Origin: Rhipidocladum racemiflorum
Lineage: Eukaryota; Streptophyta; Magnoliopsida; Poales; Poaceae
Reading direction: 5' to 3'
Assembly (NCBI GenBank): GCA_036346355.1
Contig: CM070572.1
Location: 32,401,944 to 32,465,943, forward strand
DNA length: 64,000 nt
Both the position numbers and the translations under genes were made by a program. The notes beneath the pieces were generated by a model. That model worked only from the letters and a program-made list of their open reading frames with translations, did not search any database and was not told the origin of the DNA. Below, one piece after another: positions 51,619-63,648 of the stretch (its first letter is position 1; the number at the start of each line of letters is the position of its first letter).

Positions 51619-54600
51619 TTAATCATCCAGCTCAACAAGCTGTGCCCTTCTCTCAGCGGCCTTCTTCCTCACAAAAATTCCCCATCTCATAGCTGCCTTA
51701 ATCTTAAGCCACCCAACAACAGCTTTGCCAGATGAACGGCTGCGCTCACCTTCAAAACCAAAGTTTGGCGATGGAGATGGTATGTAAGACTGGAAGTCAA
51801 ATGCATCTTCTGGCATAGTGGTGGAAGCTCCACCCGTACTGAAGACCCTGAGCAGCTGCTGCATGTCTTGGCTCTCAAGCATTTGGTGGCTTTTCATGCG
51901 AATGTCTTCGGTGAAGTCATCAGCATACTGACTATCACGGTTTCGAGGCCAATCATCGTAGCCAACATTTGCTGGCTGAATTGACTGGCTTTGAGAAATT
52001 ACTTGTTGCAATTGGCCCAGTTCCAGGCCCATGACATCATTTCCAGTTTCTTGATTAACAGACCCCATCAACATGCTAGGTGGCAAAAATGAAAAGGTGT
52101 CGTCATATGGCACAGGGACATTGGCAGATGTACTTTGAAGCTGAGCTGACTGATTGCTCTCATACCCGATGGAATCAGTTGTGCCTGAAATGAATGAAAC
52201 GAAGCATACGGTTTTCAAAGATTATTCCACAGACAACATATTTCACACACCCTGTAGTTGTTCTGTTCATTTTTTTTATGTGTAAGCACGTTTTAGCGTT
52301 TCCATGACATTAAATCCTATATTTAACAGAAGTAACATAGAAATGGTATGTATGCACTCAGGTGTTGCTCACCTGCTGGAGATGGTCCTGGCATGCTCGA
52401 TGAAGAAATGCGCTGTTGATATGAAGCAGGATAACTCTCAGGAGGAGGAGAAGTCTCAGCCTGACTAGTGGATGCAGCCTTTTTCTTTGGTTTAGGGTTC
52501 AAGAGAGCTTTACCATCATATTCAATGACATACATCCAATTATCATATGCTTTCTTCACCAGCGCATCAGCAAACAGCTGTAACAAACAATACCATCAGT
52601 TGTAATCAGTTGGGCTTTTATTAAAAAAATCACTTGTACAGCTCATCAGAGCTTAGAAAAATAAACTCATACAGATAATTAATTAAACAGCACACTTAAA
52701 CATGCTAGGCTAGTACATCTCAGGAACTACTGCAGTTAATATAAGGTCAAAAAAGCACTTAAAATTGAATACACCAGTGTGTTGAACAATGCACATATGA
52801 CAGTACCAGACAATAGTTGATACACATTTTTTTACACGTTCATCATCCTTGAATATATAGAAGGGTGTGTGGACAGATCTGGACCAATGTGACATAACAT
52901 GAAGTTGGAAGTAACATTATTACCATTTTCAAAGCTTCACAACTGGACAATTTTAATTGCAATAATCTTGCATGAGCGCATGTTAAAATGAATGAAAACA
53001 ACATTTAAGTGCATGTTAAAATGAATGAAAACAGCATTTAAATTTGATCTTAGAAGACAACTAAAATATGGTATGCTTATGCCAACAATACTAACCTTTT
53101 GGCTATCATCGAGACTCTCAGATGAATAGAACTGCTGACCAGAAATCAACCCACAGAATGCATAGATGTTGTTGAAAATAGCACCAACAGTTCTGCTCTC
53201 ATCAGAATAGTATATGTAATATTTTCCACCTAAGACACAAGTCTTTGCATGTTCAACAAGGCTATCCCACATCTTGTTGGACATACCACTTCCGAGGATC
53301 TAGCACAGCAGAACAGCTTAGAAGTTAGAACTCAAAACAAAAAAAAAATCAAGGCCCTGAAAAGTAAACAAACTTACCTTGCGCAACTTCTGTGGGTCTC
53401 GAACCACAAGCCTAAGGAAATCTTCAACTGTTGAAATTCCAGATTTGTTCAGCCTTTTGTGGAATGAGCCATCTTTCCCTATTTTTTCCAACCTCCAAAC
53501 TTCATCATTCAATGCAGGTGGATAGTGCTTCTTGTACACTAAAGAAATGAAATTCAAGTTGTTCAGATATATGTCAAGATGAAGCACATGATGATTACTA
53601 TAAAGGACTTACATTCTCCTCTATGGTCCTTAACCATGAAAGCTTCAGTTTTTGCCTCGCGGATGCGAACACCCTCGCAAAATCCTGAGGCAACCTTCAG
53701 ACCAAGTCTGAATTTCCTACTCCTTATCCAGCTAGAGTTATCTGTGAATATGAGCTCCCCAATTGTGCCAACACCTTCTTTTAGTGCGACTTGCAGATCA
53801 CCGGTTAAAAGAGGCCGTTTTCCCTCACGCTCCTTCACTACATGACTATCAAACTCTTCCCCTGTCCAGCATTCCTCATCTTCATTGTTGAAATCACCCT
53901 CTAGAACAACAATATCAAGTTTGGCAGACGACTCCGGTCCAGCAGATACAACGCAACCTGTACCAGCATCAAGCAAAACAACATGAATTGCAGCTCCCTG
54001 TTCCCCTTCAACTTTTCCTCCGGTAAAAAGGGGAAGGGACAGTCTTGTCCTGAACTGGAGTTGCAGATTTCTTCCATCAGGACCTTCAATTCGCTTCGGA
54101 GAAGACCTGCATTAATCCAATTAGAGGAAAATAAATTATAGTACAAACATGGTTCCTAAAGAAGGCTTTGTATTTTAAGCATTAAAGTCTACACATCTGA
54201 TTTTAATCTAAAACCTAGCTTTGGAGAAGACCAGCATTATTCCAACCAGAGGCAAATAAATTATAGTATGAACATGGTTCCTAAAGAAGGTTGATTGCCT
54301 TTTAAGCATTAAAGTCTACCCGCTTGGTTTTAATGCTAAAACCTAGCATGTTAAGTGAAGCCAAGTTACTTTACACATCCTTACATGCGTCACAAGAACA
54401 AGTTACTCGTGAAAGAACAACCATCATGCGTTATTTACATTGATATACTTACTAGATGCTACCCTACACGGAAGTGTGGAAATAACCGATTTACTAGGCA
54501 AGTAGAGGAAATATGGAACAGAGTACCTTCCAGTGATTGTTGCAGGACCAAGTCTGCCCAACGCGCGCTCCACTTCTTCACTAACCTATAAGCAAATTGT

Positions 54601-57600
54601 AAAAGAAAAGAAAAAAATTAAATAAAATCAACAGAAAGAAGCATAAAATGCCAAATAGACATTTAGCAACTCAATACAGAGACAGAATAATAGCATTTCT
54701 GCTTTATAGATATTTATTTTGTTCTTACCACTCTACGGAGAATTGGTTCCAATGATGAGCAAAGCCTCTGAAGACTATCCACCTTCAATGCTTCAACAAC
54801 AACACTGTACAGTTGAAAGAGATAGACTATTTCATATTTACTACGTAGGAATATAGCAGATCATGATGGAAAATGTAATTCAACTTTCCATATGTAAAAA
54901 TAAGGTGCCAAGCTTACAAAAATGAGTGCACAAGCAAGAGAAGTAATGTTGGCAAAAACTAGTCAAAACTATCACAAGTGCAACAAATAAGTATTCTTGT
55001 CCTGATTTAATGATGTTCCAAATTCAAAGGTAAACCCTAAAAAACTATTCACTAAAATCGTTTAACATGGTAGTTAGTAAATCTTTGATAGGCCACAACC
55101 CAACATCAAAAGTTTGGTGCGCTTCATAGTCTTCTTCTAGCATCTGCAAACAGAACCATGAGAACAGACCTATGCAAGCAAATGATAATGCTGGTTATTA
55201 AAAAGATACTAAAACTCTATCCTCCATGGTTCACCAAGGCGCTAGGCACTAGTTGGGCAGTGAGGGGCCGACTAGCGCCTAGATTGCCTAGGCAGTGCCT
55301 CGGGCCACAGGGAGGTGAAATCCAGCAGCATTGAAGCGCACAGGAGAGGAGAGAGCACGAGAGGGGAGAGCAGAGGAGTGGCAGCGCAGCTCCATCTCCA
55401 AGCTGTCGACCGTGTGGAGGTGGGAAAGGCGGCAGTGAAGTGCATGTGGCCGGCGATGACGGCGAGGAGGATCATACCACTGCGCTTGGTGCCTCTGCCT
55501 CAATCGAGTTAGGGTCCCATATAGATTCGCTCCCATTCCCATTTCTTCTTCCTCCGAAAGCGTCGCGCCCCTACTTGTCTTCCCGATGTCGCCGTCGCCA
55601 TTGACCTCCCCCACCACCCTTGTATACCTTCCTCCCTTCTCTCCCTCTCTCCCTCCCTCCTCGGCAGCGGGGAAGGCGAGATCAACCGGCGGCAAGCTCA
55701 ATTCGGTAGCTTGGGAGGCCGAAATGATCGACGGCTCAGCGCCCACCAAGGCCATTCAGTGTCCGCCCAACGCTACGACGCTTGCTCAAGCCCGCCGCGC
55801 CAAGCTCCACCCAGACCGCCTTTGACCAATCAGGACTGCCCAGGTGGCTTCCCCGCCTAGCTCGTCGACTTTGGAGAAATCGCGGTGGGAGGGCACCGCC
55901 TAGGGGAACCCTGCTATCCTCACTAATTTTCCTACAATTATCCATGCAGTCTCTAGCACATCCAACACTACATGTTTGCACATACCACAACCAAGGTGCC
56001 ATACTGCCATGTGCTAAATTCACTGAAGACCCATACATGCATTCATACGAAACAAGGTTGCTTTGGTAATTCAAACAAACAGGGAAAACGTACATAAGTT
56101 ATCCCTAAAAACATGACCCCCAAAACATTACCCCCTCCATTAATTTTTAAATAAAGTTTTAAAGATGGGTTCTTTAAATTTTCAAGGCAAAAGATAGCCA
56201 TATCTTGCCAAATTGGCCTCCGATTGTTTAATGCATACTTCATTGCACTAGATCATCAATTAGGGAAAGATTTTTGTTCATTGGCAACTTGGATTGTTTG
56301 GTAGATAAGCAAGTTTAATGAGATAGCAAAGAAGACAAATTTAACAATGTTCTAAATAAGGTAAGCGCTGAACGAATAGTCACCCACCTTTTAGTGTTTA
56401 TACGGTAAGCGGCCTTGTAAATGGTTTTACTATTTAAACTTTAGATAAATATATACATTTGTTTGCAGCAATAAAATAAGCGTTTAAGGGCTGTCTGGGG
56501 GGCTACTGTTGGGCTGAAAAGCTGCTTTTGACTTGCTGAGCTGTAAAATAGCTGTAGCTAGCTGCTGTGGTTTTTCTTGATATGTCGTTTGGCAAACTGA
56601 CTACTGCAGCCGTAGCTTTTGGGGGGCAACGAGTACAAGTGAGGAGGGAGTCAGGGAGACGGCGCCCGAGCCGAAGGGAGTTGAGGAGGCGACCGGGCGG
56701 AAAGACGACAGGGCGAGGAGGGAGGCGGTCGAGCGAAGCCACAGCTGAAAAGCACCTCCCTACCAGCTATGGCTTTTAGGGTGCTTCAGCTGTGCCTTAG
56801 CTGTGCAGGCTGTTTGGGGAAGCTTTAGGCCCAAAGCAGAAGCAACCCCCCCCCCCCCCAAAACAGGGCTAATTCATCTTCTTTCATGCATATAGAATGG
56901 AACTACCAGGCTATCAACAATTGTCCATAGCGGTGACATAAAGAAAAAAGAGGACATGATGTAAGTGTAATTAAAGAATCATAATTGAACAAATGAATAG
57001 CTCAAGTGGCAATGAAAAACAATGCTAGCATTCATCTCATGTATGTCATAATGGTCCATGTCATATGGCAATCTTGCAACTTCACCCAAAGAAACGGCCG
57101 ATAAAATAGACATGTTAAACGTTAAAGGCCGTTAAGCCGAATAAGCGGTCCGATAAAACGGGCAAATCTTGAAATGTCATAAACATAACGAACATGGGAC
57201 CTTCACCGTTTTAATAGTCTTACAAAGCCTTAACGGCCTTTATTTAGAACATTGAAATTTGATATGGGTATAGTGGTAATCTTGTGTGCGTTTTTAATAT
57301 ATGTTTAACAGGCTAAAACTTCATTTAAAAAGAATAGAGGGGGTAGTAAACTTGTACTCCAAACTAAGGTAACAAGCTCAGAAAAGATGTCTTGTTTGCT
57401 TTTGTTTGGATGTGTGCTGGTCTGCTCTGGACAATATACATCCGATCACGAGTGTGTTCCCGAAGTTGTTTATTACAGCTCTTGTCCTTTTCTCAACAGT
57501 TAATTACCAATTTACAAGATTGCAGCAATTTCCCTGACAGAGCACACCAATCCCAGTCTAAATACTATTTTCTAGCACTAATCAGTAACCGCCCTAGGCA

Positions 57601-58060
57601 ACTTCAAGCCACCCATGATTTAAAAAAATGAAACTCCAAGCTTTATGGTTCAGCAGAGCAACAACTATAAGACTACAATAATGCACTCCAGATAACAACT
57701 GACTACCCATGTCTAAACAAAACGCCGGATTATGTCTAAAGATATTCAAATTACACAGCACCAAACCACCAACAGTAAATTCGAACGTGAATTCCCAAAC
57801 CCCAATTGTCTGGTACTGTGAGGCGCCCCTAAACCATGAAAGCTTTTGTGTGATCCAACACACAAACCCAAGTGATTCCACTCCGGCTAGCATTCGTGCA
57901 ACTAAATCCACATAACTACTCAAACAACACACCACGTAGTTAAAAGGGAAACTAAAGCTGCAAGAATTCCTAACCTGGCCAGAGCCGGGGGCCGCGGCCG
58001 CTTCGCCTCGGGGCGGCCGTCCCCGGCGCCGTCAGCGTCGAGCCCGCGCTTCTCCTTCAT
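51619..58060 (-). CDS. CBP60: CBP60-family calmodulin-binding protein, eight coding exons
   Basis: Plant CBP60 proteins bind calmodulin; several, such as CBP60g and SARD1, are nuclear DNA-binding activators in salicylate-based immunity. Minus-strand exons are 58060-57975, 54804-54729, 54585-54527, 54106-53613, 53538-53378, 53299-53096, 52577-52373 and 52184-51619. All have GT-AG borders and phase is kept, giving 616 residues. The start MKEKRGLDADG leads into a basic KRPRPP patch like a nuclear signal. The conserved core (PF07887) runs from about residue 75 to 390 and includes LYKKHYPPALNDEVWRLEKI and the WDSLVEHAKTC helix. The extreme C-terminus, GWLKIKAAMRWGIFVRKKAA, is the amphipathic calmodulin-binding helix of the CBP60a-f type, so this is likely such a member rather than CBP60g or SARD1. 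A 5' UTR intron (about 58098-58201) is likely. Confidence 0.94.
54096..54347. repeat. Tandem duplication of the CBP60 exon 4 acceptor region
   Basis: Two adjacent copies of about 125 bp (54096-54219 and 54220-54347). The lower copy includes the true exon 4 acceptor. In the upper copy, met first by the transcript, the corresponding CAG reads CTG (54231-54233). Confidence 0.8.
55200..56344. other. Unclassified repeat-rich part of CBP60 intron 1
   Basis: Motifs such as gcgctaggc, gcgcctag and cgcctagg cluster at 55240-55300 and again, partly inverted, at 55850-55910. They bracket a GC-richer segment with S/P-rich open frames on both strands. It may be an old transposon, but I could not define ends. 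No gene is supported. Confidence 0.35.
56345..57254. mobile_element. hAT-like element in CBP60 intron 1
   Basis: Ends caatgttctaaataagg and, in reverse, caatgttctaaataaagg pair as terminal inverted repeats. The flanking 8-bp sequences aaatttaa (56337-56344) and aaatttga (57255-57262) match at seven of eight positions, as expected of an ageing hAT duplication. The interior has ggccgttaa / taacggcc-type motifs. It is 910 bp including a nested element, with no transposase frame. Confidence 0.75.
56489..56869. mobile_element. Tourist/PIF-like MITE nested in the hAT-like element
   Basis: TAA occurs directly outside both ends (56486-56488 and 56870-56872). The ends gggctgtctggggggct and, in reverse, gccctgttttgggggggg are imperfect inverted repeats. 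It is 381 bp and non-coding. It lies wholly within 56345-57254, so it arrived later. Confidence 0.65.
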
Positions 58061-58457
58061 CGCCGGCACGGTAACCTAGCCAATACCCACACCAAATCTG
58101 CACCGAATTGAGCGATAGAAGCATCAGATTTCCACTCCGTTTATCAATTTGGCACGCCACAAGAATCAATTGAGAGTGAAATAGAGATTTGCTCACCTCA
58201 CCTGAGCTGGGTGCTGGATTCGGAGACGAGGAGAAGAGATCGCGAGGAGTGGAGGGGAGGGGAGAGTTTTTGTAAGATAGAGATGGGGATACCAGCCACT
58301 GAAAAGCGCTGCTTCTTTGCAAATGGCCCCAGTGGGTTATTCGATTTTCTTTTACGGCTCCATGAACCGAAAACTTGCTCCATTAAAGGTCTGTTTGGAA
58401 ACAACTTCAATACACGCCTAACTCTGGAAAAAAATTGAATGTTTCACACGAGCCCTA

Positions 58458-58702
58458 TGTTGTAAAATGATAACAATGGCCGTAGATCATGCACTGATCA
58501 AATAACTAGAATAATCATGAGAAGAACACACGATATAAGAAGGTAAAACCCTCTTCTCTTTTTAAATTTATTCTCTTGTGCAAATGTGACGTCATATTTA
58601 TAGTGAAAAACCCAATACAGATATATTTGGATTCGCCTACAAAGAGATAGAGTCTAATCATGTCTGAACAATGAGGACCAAGAGTTCGGATATATCTCAA
58701 CA
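58458..58702 (-). repeat. 3' LTR of the copia element
   Basis: On the minus strand it begins TGTTGAGATATATCC and ends ATTTTACAACA, inverted TGTTG/CAACA ends, 245 bp. The polypurine tract GCCCAAGGGGGAG (58703-58715) abuts it. It contains a TATA box (TATAAATA, 58595-58602, minus strand) followed directly by the bZIP-type palindrome TGACGTCA (58587-58594). It reads towards CBP60. Confidence 0.85.
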
Positions 58703-59258
58703 CTCCCCCTTGGGCAAATACCGCGTAATGTGTATGCCTCATCCGAAATTCCTTCCAAAAACCCGTGGGAAAAAATGGACGGGGAAAAGAGTATATTGCA
58801 CTCGCATGTTGTGTTATATTTGTTGTCTCATTAAAAACCTTCATGTAAGAAAACATTAGGAAAACTCACTAAGGGAAAAAAAAGGGTGCAACTTATAATC
58901 TTTTGGATTGTAGTAGTATTGTCATGACCATGCTAAAGGTTATGATTCAGGGATTTACTCTTCTTGAACTTCGCATCTCTCTTAAATCAACTCATTTCAA
59001 TGCCACAAATACATCTTTAGAAACTGGATATTAGCAAAGACTTAGTGAATAAGTCTGTTAGATTTTCACATGACTTAGTTTATAGAATTTTTACCTTACC
59101 ATTCTTCTAGAGTTCTGTTTAGAAGACCACCAAGATCTGTTTAGAAGACACCAAGAAATGGTTGTATTACCGCAAAGAAATATAAACCCAGTATGAGATT
59201 TGGCACTATAGGGATCAAACAGATAGCGAACATATGTATATCCCATCTTGGTCAATTC

Positions 59259-60400
59259 TTAGTCTTTTCGGTAAAATAACTCAAGATCTTGAGTACCTCG
59301 AAGGTCTCTGAGTAAAGTCTTGATACCAACCCAATGTCTTTTAGATGGTGCTACACTATGTCTAGCTAGAAAATTTACTGTGAATGCACTATCAGGACTT
59401 TTGTAATTCGCAAGATACATAAGTGCTCCAATGTCACTTAAGTATAGAACTTCATGTCCTAAGACTTCCTCGTTTTTCATCATTGGTCTGAATGGATCTT
59501 TATTCACTTCAAGAAATTTTATTGCCATGGGGTGTTCAAAGGATGAGATTTATCCATATTGAATTTTTTCAATACCTTCCTAGTATAGGTAAACTGGTGT
59601 ACAAGAATTCTTTCTAGAAAATGATCTAGCTGTAGACCTAAGCAATATTTGGTTTTACCCAAATATTTCATCACAAACTCCGTCATAAGGCAAGAACTTG
59701 CTTCCTTTGTCATCCATGATTTCGATGATATTCAAATGATTGACATAGATTGAAATTATACAGAATCCGTTACAGGACTTCTTTATGAACTCATAGGGAA
59801 AATCGTCATTATTGGAGTATCCCTTCTTCAGGAGGAACTCACTAAGTTGGTTGTACCACATTCTCCTCAACTATTTTAATCCGTATAGAAACCCCTGCAG
59901 TTTGACGTTATACATGTTGCGATTATTATTATTATTAGGATCAAAATTTTGACTCCTTCAGGGACACTGATATAAATATATGTATCTAGTGACCTATATA
60001 AATATGTGGTCACTATATCCATCAACTGCATTGATAAGTTTAAGCTAGCTGCCATAGATATTAAATATCAAAACATAATTTCACTCATTAATGGAGACTA
60101 AGTTTCATCGTACTCGATGTCGAGTCTCTGTGTGAATCATTGTGCTATAAGCCTTGCTTTATATGTCACCACATGGTTGTTTTCATTTCTCTTCCAGATG
60201 AAAACCCATTTTGATCCTAGAGGGAACACTTTATGTGGTGTTTGATCAACATGACCGAATACTTTCATGTTGTTAAGCCGGCACAATTCTACCTCAATTG
60301 CTTCTTTTCATTTGACCCAATATGAGCGCTCTGGTACTCTACCATGGACTTTGGTTCTAGATCCAGATTAGGAGTTTTAGCAATTTTTGAGGCAAAATAT
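59259..60400 (-). pseudogene. Copia reverse transcriptase remnant
   Basis: Blocks of copia RT survive in several frames: an FLLKKGYSNNDDFPYEFIKK-type stretch near 59830, FVMKYLGKTKYCLGLQLDHF near 59660, and LYLSDIGALMYLANYKSPD with FLARHSVAPSKRHWVGIKTL near 59440-59330. The last two are the C-terminal RT and connection motifs. Stops and shifts separate them. The YVDD box is reduced to YVNH near 59740, so the catalytic aspartates are lost. Confidence 0.8.
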
Positions 60401-60919
60401 ATATCGATAATTTCAGTATTTTTTATACAACTATCTCAAATCCACATAATTAGTAGAAATTTCTTCATTATTTTCTTCTAACTCATCATGATTTTCCATA
60501 ATGAAGGAGTCTAGATGTTCGACTTCCCAATGTTAGATTATGCGCACAAATATTCGATGTAGTTACCATGTTTAGGATGGCTCACTTCAGGGATTTTCTC
60601 AACATCAAGTTGAGCCTTTTCCACTGTCTTCGGTTATGTTCTCACCTGTCCGGTTCTCTGTTTCTGGACATGTCTCAACGGAATTGAGTCCAGTGCGCCC
60701 AGAGGTCTCCTCATCTTCTTATCATGAGGAGTAAGAGTGGATTCAATATTCTTATGGTGTATTTTTCACTCTTTCTGGTGAGTTTCTCTTATGACCAGTG
60801 AAGGTATCTGGTAGATATCCTTCGAACTTTCAGTTTGTATTCTTTAGTGTGTGGGTCAAAGGACTGCATGCTAGTAACATTTCAATTTATTTTATGGTAT
60901 CTTTAGTGCGGTACTTTTC

Positions 60920-61420
60920 TTCTCATAATACTGAAAAATTGTCCTCATCAAAAATACAATCAGTGTACCTAGCCGTATACAGATCCCCTGTAATAGACTT
61001 TAGGTATTTAATAATTGACGGAGATTCATAGCCTACATAGATCCCAACTTTCGTTGAGGGCCCATTGTTGTATACTGTGGTGGTAAGATTGACACATATA
61101 CAACACATCCAAATTTTTGTAAATGAGAAATACTTGGTTCTTTCCCATGCACTATCTGCAAAGGTGAAATTTTAGGTATGCAATTGATTAGAGTTGAATT
61201 AATATAGCATCATGCATTACAACATGGCCCCAACAGATGGTGGGTAACTTACAATTCTGTAAGAGTGGTCGAGTAATAAGTTTTATTATTTTAATTAAGG
61301 ACTCTGCAATGCTATTTTGTGTGTGGGTATGAAGTACTGAGTGCTCCACATTAATGCCCAGAGCTATACAAAAATCATTAAATGCCTTTGAGGTAAAGTC
61401 ACCGGTATTATCCATTCGAA
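60920..61420 (-). pseudogene. Copia integrase remnant
   Basis: Minus-strand frames read FTSKAFNDFCIALGINVEHS with HTHTQNSIAESLIKII (the region following the second catalytic Asp and holding the Glu helix). Further on, TKVGIYVGYESPSIIKYLKS is the C-terminal 'GYE' motif of copia integrases. The frame is broken. Confidence 0.75.
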
Positions 61421-62559
61421 TAGACTTAATTCTTTAATCTACGAAGGAGGCTCTTAATTTAATAGTTTGGGAATTAATTTATCAAAAGAATGGTTCCGTG
61501 TAGATAAGAGGCATACATGGTACCATATAGTAGAAGCAACTATCATTGCCATAAAGTATCTGAAGGGACCTAACATGGGCATGATAGGTCCACAAATATC
61601 ACCTTGAATTCTCTTCAGAGAATTCGGTGATTCTCCCCTAACTTTCAGATAAGATGGTCTAATTATGAGCTTTCCTTTGACACAAGAATGGCATAAGAAG
61701 TCTTCAGGTCCAGGAAAGTCAGTAGTTTTTACGCTATGGTCAGCAAATTGTTGATGATTTTTCTCACCATATCCAACCCAGGATGACCCAGTTGATCATG
61801 TTAGATTTTTAATATTTATGGGTTTTTAAGTATTGTGTTTACCGCCACAGAAATTTTAGGTTTTATATAGGTATAGTATAATCCTAAGAAGAAGAAAGGA
61901 ACTTTTTCAACTACGCGTTTTTGGCAACCGTTAAACTTAGTCATGAGTACGTATTTTGTATCATCCTCATTTTTTGTCTTCATATAAAAACCATTTAGAC
62001 AGATATCTTTGAAACTTAATAGAGTACGACTAGACTCAAGGTACAATAGAGTATCCTCTATTGTTATACGAGTACCCATAGGAAAAACTATGATGGCTAT
62101 TCCAGCGCCAACAATGAGGGCATCACTTCCGGCAATGGATATAACATTTTAAATTTTCTTCGTCAAAGTCTGAAAATATTTAGTTTCCCTAAGTATTGAA
62201 TTTGTAGTGTAACTGTCTACAAAATAAATTTCCTTATCAGCCATTGAATTATACTTTGTTCTATATTAAAGGGATGATTTAACAATCAAATAATTGTTGC
62301 GTCTGGAACATATAAATATAGAGTAAGCATAGCACAATAAATGAATCAAATATCTAGGAAATAATTATTTATTCAACTTTAAATGATTATCACTCAATAG
62401 GAGCATAGACTAATGTTCATTCAAGAACTTAAAAACTAAACTAATAAAGGAGACTCTTAATGAAACTCATTAGGAAAATGTGACATCGACTAGCAAAAGA
62501 AGGGATAACTATGAGACTATTGTAGGTCTCCATATAAGTCATGGACGTCCTCTTGGGAA

Positions 62560-63648
62560 TCATAATTGTTCTTCTAGAACTCAATGAGCTCAGTCCCAAA
62601 AAGGTCGTCTTCATTTGTGGGAGAGTTTCCATATCTGAGAATGTCCTTTTTGAATTTCGCTATAGGATCAAGGACTATGTTATCATCCTTCTCAATTTCC
62701 TTCTCAACGATAGGTTGAGCGATGAAGTATGCCTCAATCTTGTTACCCTTGTTATTCTGGATTTTTCCAATGTATTGCATGTAAAGGTCCACCAAATGCT
62801 TTAGGGTACGACAGGTGTGAGACCAATGGTCGGTGCATCCACACCTAAAGCTTGGTTGTGGAGGATGAACAGTCTTGTCGGTCGAGTCTTGCTTATGGAA
62901 CCTCCCTTGTTCTTTACCTTTACCTCTCTACTGGGGCTTACCACTTTCCTTATGTATTATGCCATTCTTCTATTTTCCCCTTTGATGCCTTTGGCCTTTT
63001 TCGCGGCCATAACTATTGCTAGCATGCTGAGTGTTTACATGTTCTTCAGGCATTGCTGGTGTCCCATTAGGGAGAACATGATGATTCTTCATCAGAGTTC
63101 ATTTTGTTTGTCTGCTTCTAGCAAAATACAGATAAGCTCAGAGTACTTCTAGTACGTAGGATGATGGTACTGTTGCTGCAGTATCCTCATATTCAGGTGG
63201 AAGGTGCACAATATCTTGTCTATCATTTCAGTATCAGTAACTTCCTGGTTATAGAATCTCAGTTTAGTGACAAGCTTGTGCATGGCAGAGTTGTATACTG
63301 CCACGATTTTAAAATCTTGAAAGCGTAGGATGGTCCACTCACGTTGTGCTTTTAGTAGCAGGCCAGATCTTTGCCGGCTATATTGTTCCTTTAGGGAATT
63401 TCATAGTGCCCGCGTATCCTCCTCTATCAAATATTCAGCCTTCAAGTCCGCATGGAGATGGTGCCTCATGAATTGCAAGGCTATACACTTGGTGGCTTCA
63501 CGAAGAGTAGGGGCGCTGCATCAGGCTAAGTGATAGCAGCTTCGATAGATCGATCTGTCAAGTTGATCTTGGCATCCATTGCCTAGGTGAGGTAATTGCT
63601 GTCATTCAGGGTGAGCTTGGTAAATTCTCTCTTTGCGATGTCCATCAT
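62560..63648 (-). pseudogene. Copia gag remnant
   Basis: The gag start at about 63645 reads MDIAKREFTKLTLNDSNYLT and then meets TAG (63583-63585) where relatives have the Trp of a Y-x-x-W-A-M motif, followed by AMDAKINLTDRSIEAAIT. A degenerate zinc knuckle, FRCGCTDHWSHTC, lies near 62830. Other blocks are unreadable. Confidence 0.7.

Noticed and set aside
55260..55825. A gene on either strand in CBP60 intron 1 (frames of 65-155 codons)
   Set aside because: The frames are low-complexity, overlap each other on both strands and sit between repeat motifs. They have no splice partners.
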